A stretch of DNA of 13,680 nucleotides from Opitutaceae bacterium (lineage in GTDB: Bacteria > Verrucomicrobiota > Verrucomicrobiia > Opitutales > Opitutaceae). How positions within the stretch are numbered: the first letter of the stretch is position 1; every line of letters begins with the position of its first letter. Both the position numbers and the translations under genes were made by a program. This document shows positions 11,592-13,680 of this stretch, in pieces. Below the pieces are notes generated by a model. That model was given only the letters and a program-made list of their open reading frames with translations, made no database searches and was not told where the DNA came from. The stretch is from NCBI GenBank assembly GCA_031282705.1, contig JAITDF010000174.1, positions 1 through 13,680 on the forward strand, read 5' to 3'.

Positions 11592-13680
11592 TCAACGGGC
11601 GAGTTCGTAGGCGAGTTGCGTGCCGGCGGCGGTGATGGTGGCGAGGCGGAGGGTGAGCTGGCCGCCGGCGCCGGTGGCCAGCGGGATTTCGCGGGTGCGC
11701 GCGCCGGTGGCGTCCACCGCCCAGGCTTTCCATTCGCCGGCGGCGGCGGCGGCGGGCAGGCGGAGCGTGAGGCCGGCCTCGCCGCGGCGGACGAGGTGCG
11801 GTCCCCCGCCCCATTCGTGGAGGAGCTTGCGGTCGGGCGCGCCAAAGGTCGCTCCCTGCGGAATCGCGTCGGTGAGGTGCGTGACGAGGATGCGGCGCGA
11901 TTCGGCAAGCGGCCTGCCGTCGAGCGAGACGACGTTGATGGCGGCGTCGGCGGTGTTGCCGGTGATGGAGACGATGGCGCCGGTGATATCGGAACGGGCG
12001 GGGACGACGAAAAGCTCGCTGCGCGGCGTGACGACCTTCACGGAACCATCGTTGGCGCGGAGTTCGATTTCGCCGGTGTCGCTCTTGAAATGCGTGGCGC
12101 CGGCGTTGATGGAACCGGCGGGCAGCACACCGTCACGCTGGAGCGAGGTGTGAAGCGTGTCGCCGGCGAGGTAGGTTTTGTCCGGAAGCGGGTCGGGGTT
12201 TTGAAAACGTCCGCCGGCGCCGAGCACGGCGGCGGCGATGGCGTGCGCCTTGTCCGCTCGGGCGAGCACGGCGGCGGGCTGGCCGGTGAGCGAGCCAAGG
12301 CGCGTGACGAGCCCGAGCCGCGCAAACGTGTCGGGATAACGCAGCCACTGGTCGCTGAACGCCTCCTCGGGTCGCGCCGCCCAGACGAGCGCGCCGCGCG
12401 CGGGGGCGATGTAGGCGCGGAGGAAGAGGAGCGCGCCCACGCGGTCGGCGATGATGCCGACGGGGTCGTTGGCGAGGGCGAAATAGTTGTCCATCGCGCC
12501 GTCGAGGGCGGACTCGCGATCCTTGGCGTATTGGAAATTATACAGCGCGTCCCAGTCCTGCAATCCGGCGTAGGCGGGCATCAGCACGGCGCCCTCGGCG
12601 CGGTGTTGGTTGGGCCGGCAGAAATTGAATTCGGTGACGGTGAAGGGCCGCCCGAAAATGCGCGTGGCGAAAAGTTTTCCCGGCACGCCGTCGCCGGCGC
12701 CGGCGCCGCCGGAGCTGGCTTTTTGCTGGTGAAACGCAAACGGCGGCTGCCACGGACGCCCCGGAAATTTCGGGTGGTCCCAGTAGGCATGGTTGTCCAC
12801 GTAATCGTAGTGCTCGCGCAGGAAGCTCTCGCTTTGCGTCCGCTCGGAATTCGAGCCGGTGAGCAGCGCCTTCACGCCGAGCGAGCGCAGGAAGGCGAAG
12901 ATGCGGGCGTTCGAGCGGATTTGTTTTTCGATGACAAACCGGTTCCACGCGGGCGAACTCCTCATGCCGGCCTCCTTCTCCGTGCCGGCGCCGGAGCCGA
13001 CGAAGGCTTTTTTATACAACGCCAGCACGCCGGGATTGCTGATGCGGTTGAAAACCTGGTCCTCGTTGACCGGGCAGATGCCGATGAGCGCGGGGTCCTC
13101 CGCCCACGTGAGGCCGGTGTATGGGTTTTTGTGCGTGAGGAGATTTTTCGCGTAACGCGCCCACGACGTGTAAGCGGCCTCGGAGACGGGCACGAGGCCC
13201 TTGTAGCTGTCGGCGGTGAGCCGGCCGCCTGAAAAGCCAAACGCGGCGAGTTCCGCGTCGCTGAACGCGCGGCTGCTGAAGAGGTCGATATTGATATAAA
13301 CACCGCGCTTTTTCATCGCGGCGAAGAGGTGGTCGAGCTGGTCGAGTTTTTTCGGATCAAGCTCCCAGGAGCTGCCGCCCTTGCGCACGAGATCGCGGTC
13401 AAAATGGTGAAAGCGCACGGTGTTGTAACCGGAGCGCGCGAAACGTCCGGCAATGCGGCCGGCCTCGGCTTTTGAAAAATAATTGGCGGCAAACGTGAGG
13501 TTCGGCCCCCAGAAACGGGCGCGCACGCCGGGGCGGTTCTCGAACTCAAAATGCCCCGCGGGCGTGGCGCGCAGCGCGCCGTGTTTGCCGGCGGGCGCAT
13601 CGAGGTTCGCCGAATAATCAAACACGCCGCCGGGCGCGATCTCCACCGAGTGCGCATACGGCGCCCAGTCGGGACCGGGC
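11592..13680 (-). CDS. Clan GH-A-like glycoside hydrolase, paralogue 1, 5' end outside window
   Basis: The frame stays open to the right edge. The edge translates as PGPDWAPYAHSVEIAPGG, which matches residues 49-66 of the paralogue at 9171-11393, so about 48 N-terminal residues, including the signal peptide, are missing. Matching motifs are present: RFHHFD, GICPVNEDQ (candidate acid/base Glu codon at 13062-13064), YVDNHAYWDHPKFP and TVTEFNFCRPN (candidate nucleophile Glu codon at 12630-12632). Both catalytic candidates are kept, so both copies are probably active. Identity to the second copy is near-complete in some blocks and low in others. Local differences include a short Gly/Ala-rich insert (SSGGAGAGDG) before PGKLFATR and a divergent stretch encoded around 12133-12290. 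The stop is TGA at 11592-11594, followed by the 198-bp spacer. The upstream start, promoter and any further genes lie outside the window. Confidence 0.82.
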   Translation of the reverse strand, partial: PGPDWAPYAHSVEIAPGGVFDYSANLDAPAGKHGALRATPAGHFEFENRPGVRARFWGPNLTFAANYFSKAEAGRIAGRFARSGYNTVRFHHFDRDLVRKGGSSWELDPKKLDQLDHLFAAMKKRGVYINIDLFSSRAFSDAELAAFGFSGGRLTADSYKGLVPVSEAAYTSWARYAKNLLTHKNPYTGLTWAEDPALIGICPVNEDQVFNRISNPGVLALYKKAFVGSGAGTEKEAGMRSSPAWNRFVIEKQIRSNARIFAFLRSLGVKALLTGSNSERTQSESFLREHYDYVDNHAYWDHPKFPGRPWQPPFAFHQQKASSGGAGAGDGVPGKLFATRIFGRPFTVTEFNFCRPNQHRAEGAVLMPAYAGLQDWDALYNFQYAKDRESALDGAMDNYFALANDPVGIIADRVGALLFLRAYIAPARGALVWAARPEEAFSDQWLRYPDTFARLGLVTRLGSLTGQPAAVLARADKAHAIAAAVLGAGGRFQNPDPLPDKTYLAGDTLHTSLQRDGVLPAGSINAGATHFKSDTGEIELRANDGSVKVVTPRSELFVVPARSDITGAIVSITGNTADAAINVVSLDGRPLAESRRILVTHLTDAIPQGATFGAPDRKLLHEWGGGPHLVRRGEAGLTLRLPAAAAAGEWKAWAVDATGARTREIPLATGAGGQLTLRLATITAAGTQLAYELAR

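Larger units (their letters stand above)
9171..13680 (-). repeat. Tandem gene duplication, repeat unit about 2.1 kb
   Basis: The DNA from 9171 to about 11256 and from 11592 to 13680 is a direct repeat in the same orientation, interrupted by the rest of copy 2's signal-peptide end and the 198-bp spacer. Similarity begins right at the two stop codons (the last residues are LAYELAR in both). By hand, 11041-11220 against 13471-13650 shows about 8 differences in 180 bases, and roughly 9415-9610 against 11841-12033 about 11 in 195. The part at 9729-9850 against about 12150-12270 is barely alignable. The pattern fits duplication followed by partial gene conversion or relaxed or diversifying change in one linker. 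Confidence 0.85.

Noticed and set aside
11616..13232. Long plus-strand frame opposite the first glycosidase copy
   Set aside because: A similar shadow frame occurs opposite the other copy, as expected when the same GC-rich sense gene is duplicated. It has no start context or domain.

Overview
All eight recognisable protein genes lie on the minus strand, so the window reads right to left as one co-oriented, tightly packed cluster. Seven of the eight fit carbohydrate breakdown: secreted or surface enzymes, an importer and a cytoplasmic oxidoreductase. No SusC/SusD pair, tRNA, rRNA, CRISPR array or transposase was seen. High GC in most genes, weak Shine-Dalgarno signals, many exported polysaccharide enzymes and the absence of SusC/D suggest a Verrucomicrobiota (Opitutaceae-like) bacterium. 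That placement is an inference from gene style, not from a marker gene.

Layout in order of transcription. (1) 13680-11592: a clan GH-A-like glycoside hydrolase whose 5' end lies outside the window. (2) 11591-11394: a 198-bp spacer that is almost entirely a 149-bp inverted-repeat element carrying a G-rich tandem repeat. (3) 11393-9171: a second, closely similar copy of the GH-A-like enzyme. (4) 9167-7014: a secreted heparinase II/III-like polysaccharide lyase. (5) 7017-6226: a secreted SGNH/GDSL hydrolase, starting in an ATGA overlap with the lyase. (6) 6183-3199: a GH106 alpha-L-rhamnosidase. (7) 3177-1930: an MFS transporter of the hexuronate (anion:cation symporter) type. (8) 1908-664: a Gfo/Idh/MocA NAD(P)-dependent oxidoreductase. 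(9) 620-1: the start of an exported beta-propeller protein resembling oligogalacturonate lyase (PL22), cut by the window edge. Most junctions are 3 to 43 bp or overlap, which suggests an operon; the 198-bp spacer is the exception.

Taken together the genes suggest degradation of an acidic, rhamnose-containing and probably acetylated polysaccharide, such as a rhamnogalacturonan, a pectin side chain or a rhamnose-capped glucuronic-acid glycan. The GH-A enzymes would cut neutral linkages, the lyase(s) would cut at uronic acids, the SGNH enzyme would remove ester groups and GH106 would remove alpha-L-rhamnose. The transporter would take up uronate products and the oxidoreductase would process them. 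The exact substrate cannot be read from the sequence.

The least explained parts are the inverted-repeat element between the two GH-A paralogues, the mosaic pattern of identity between those paralogues, and an alternation of very GC-rich and roughly 50% GC genes along the cluster.
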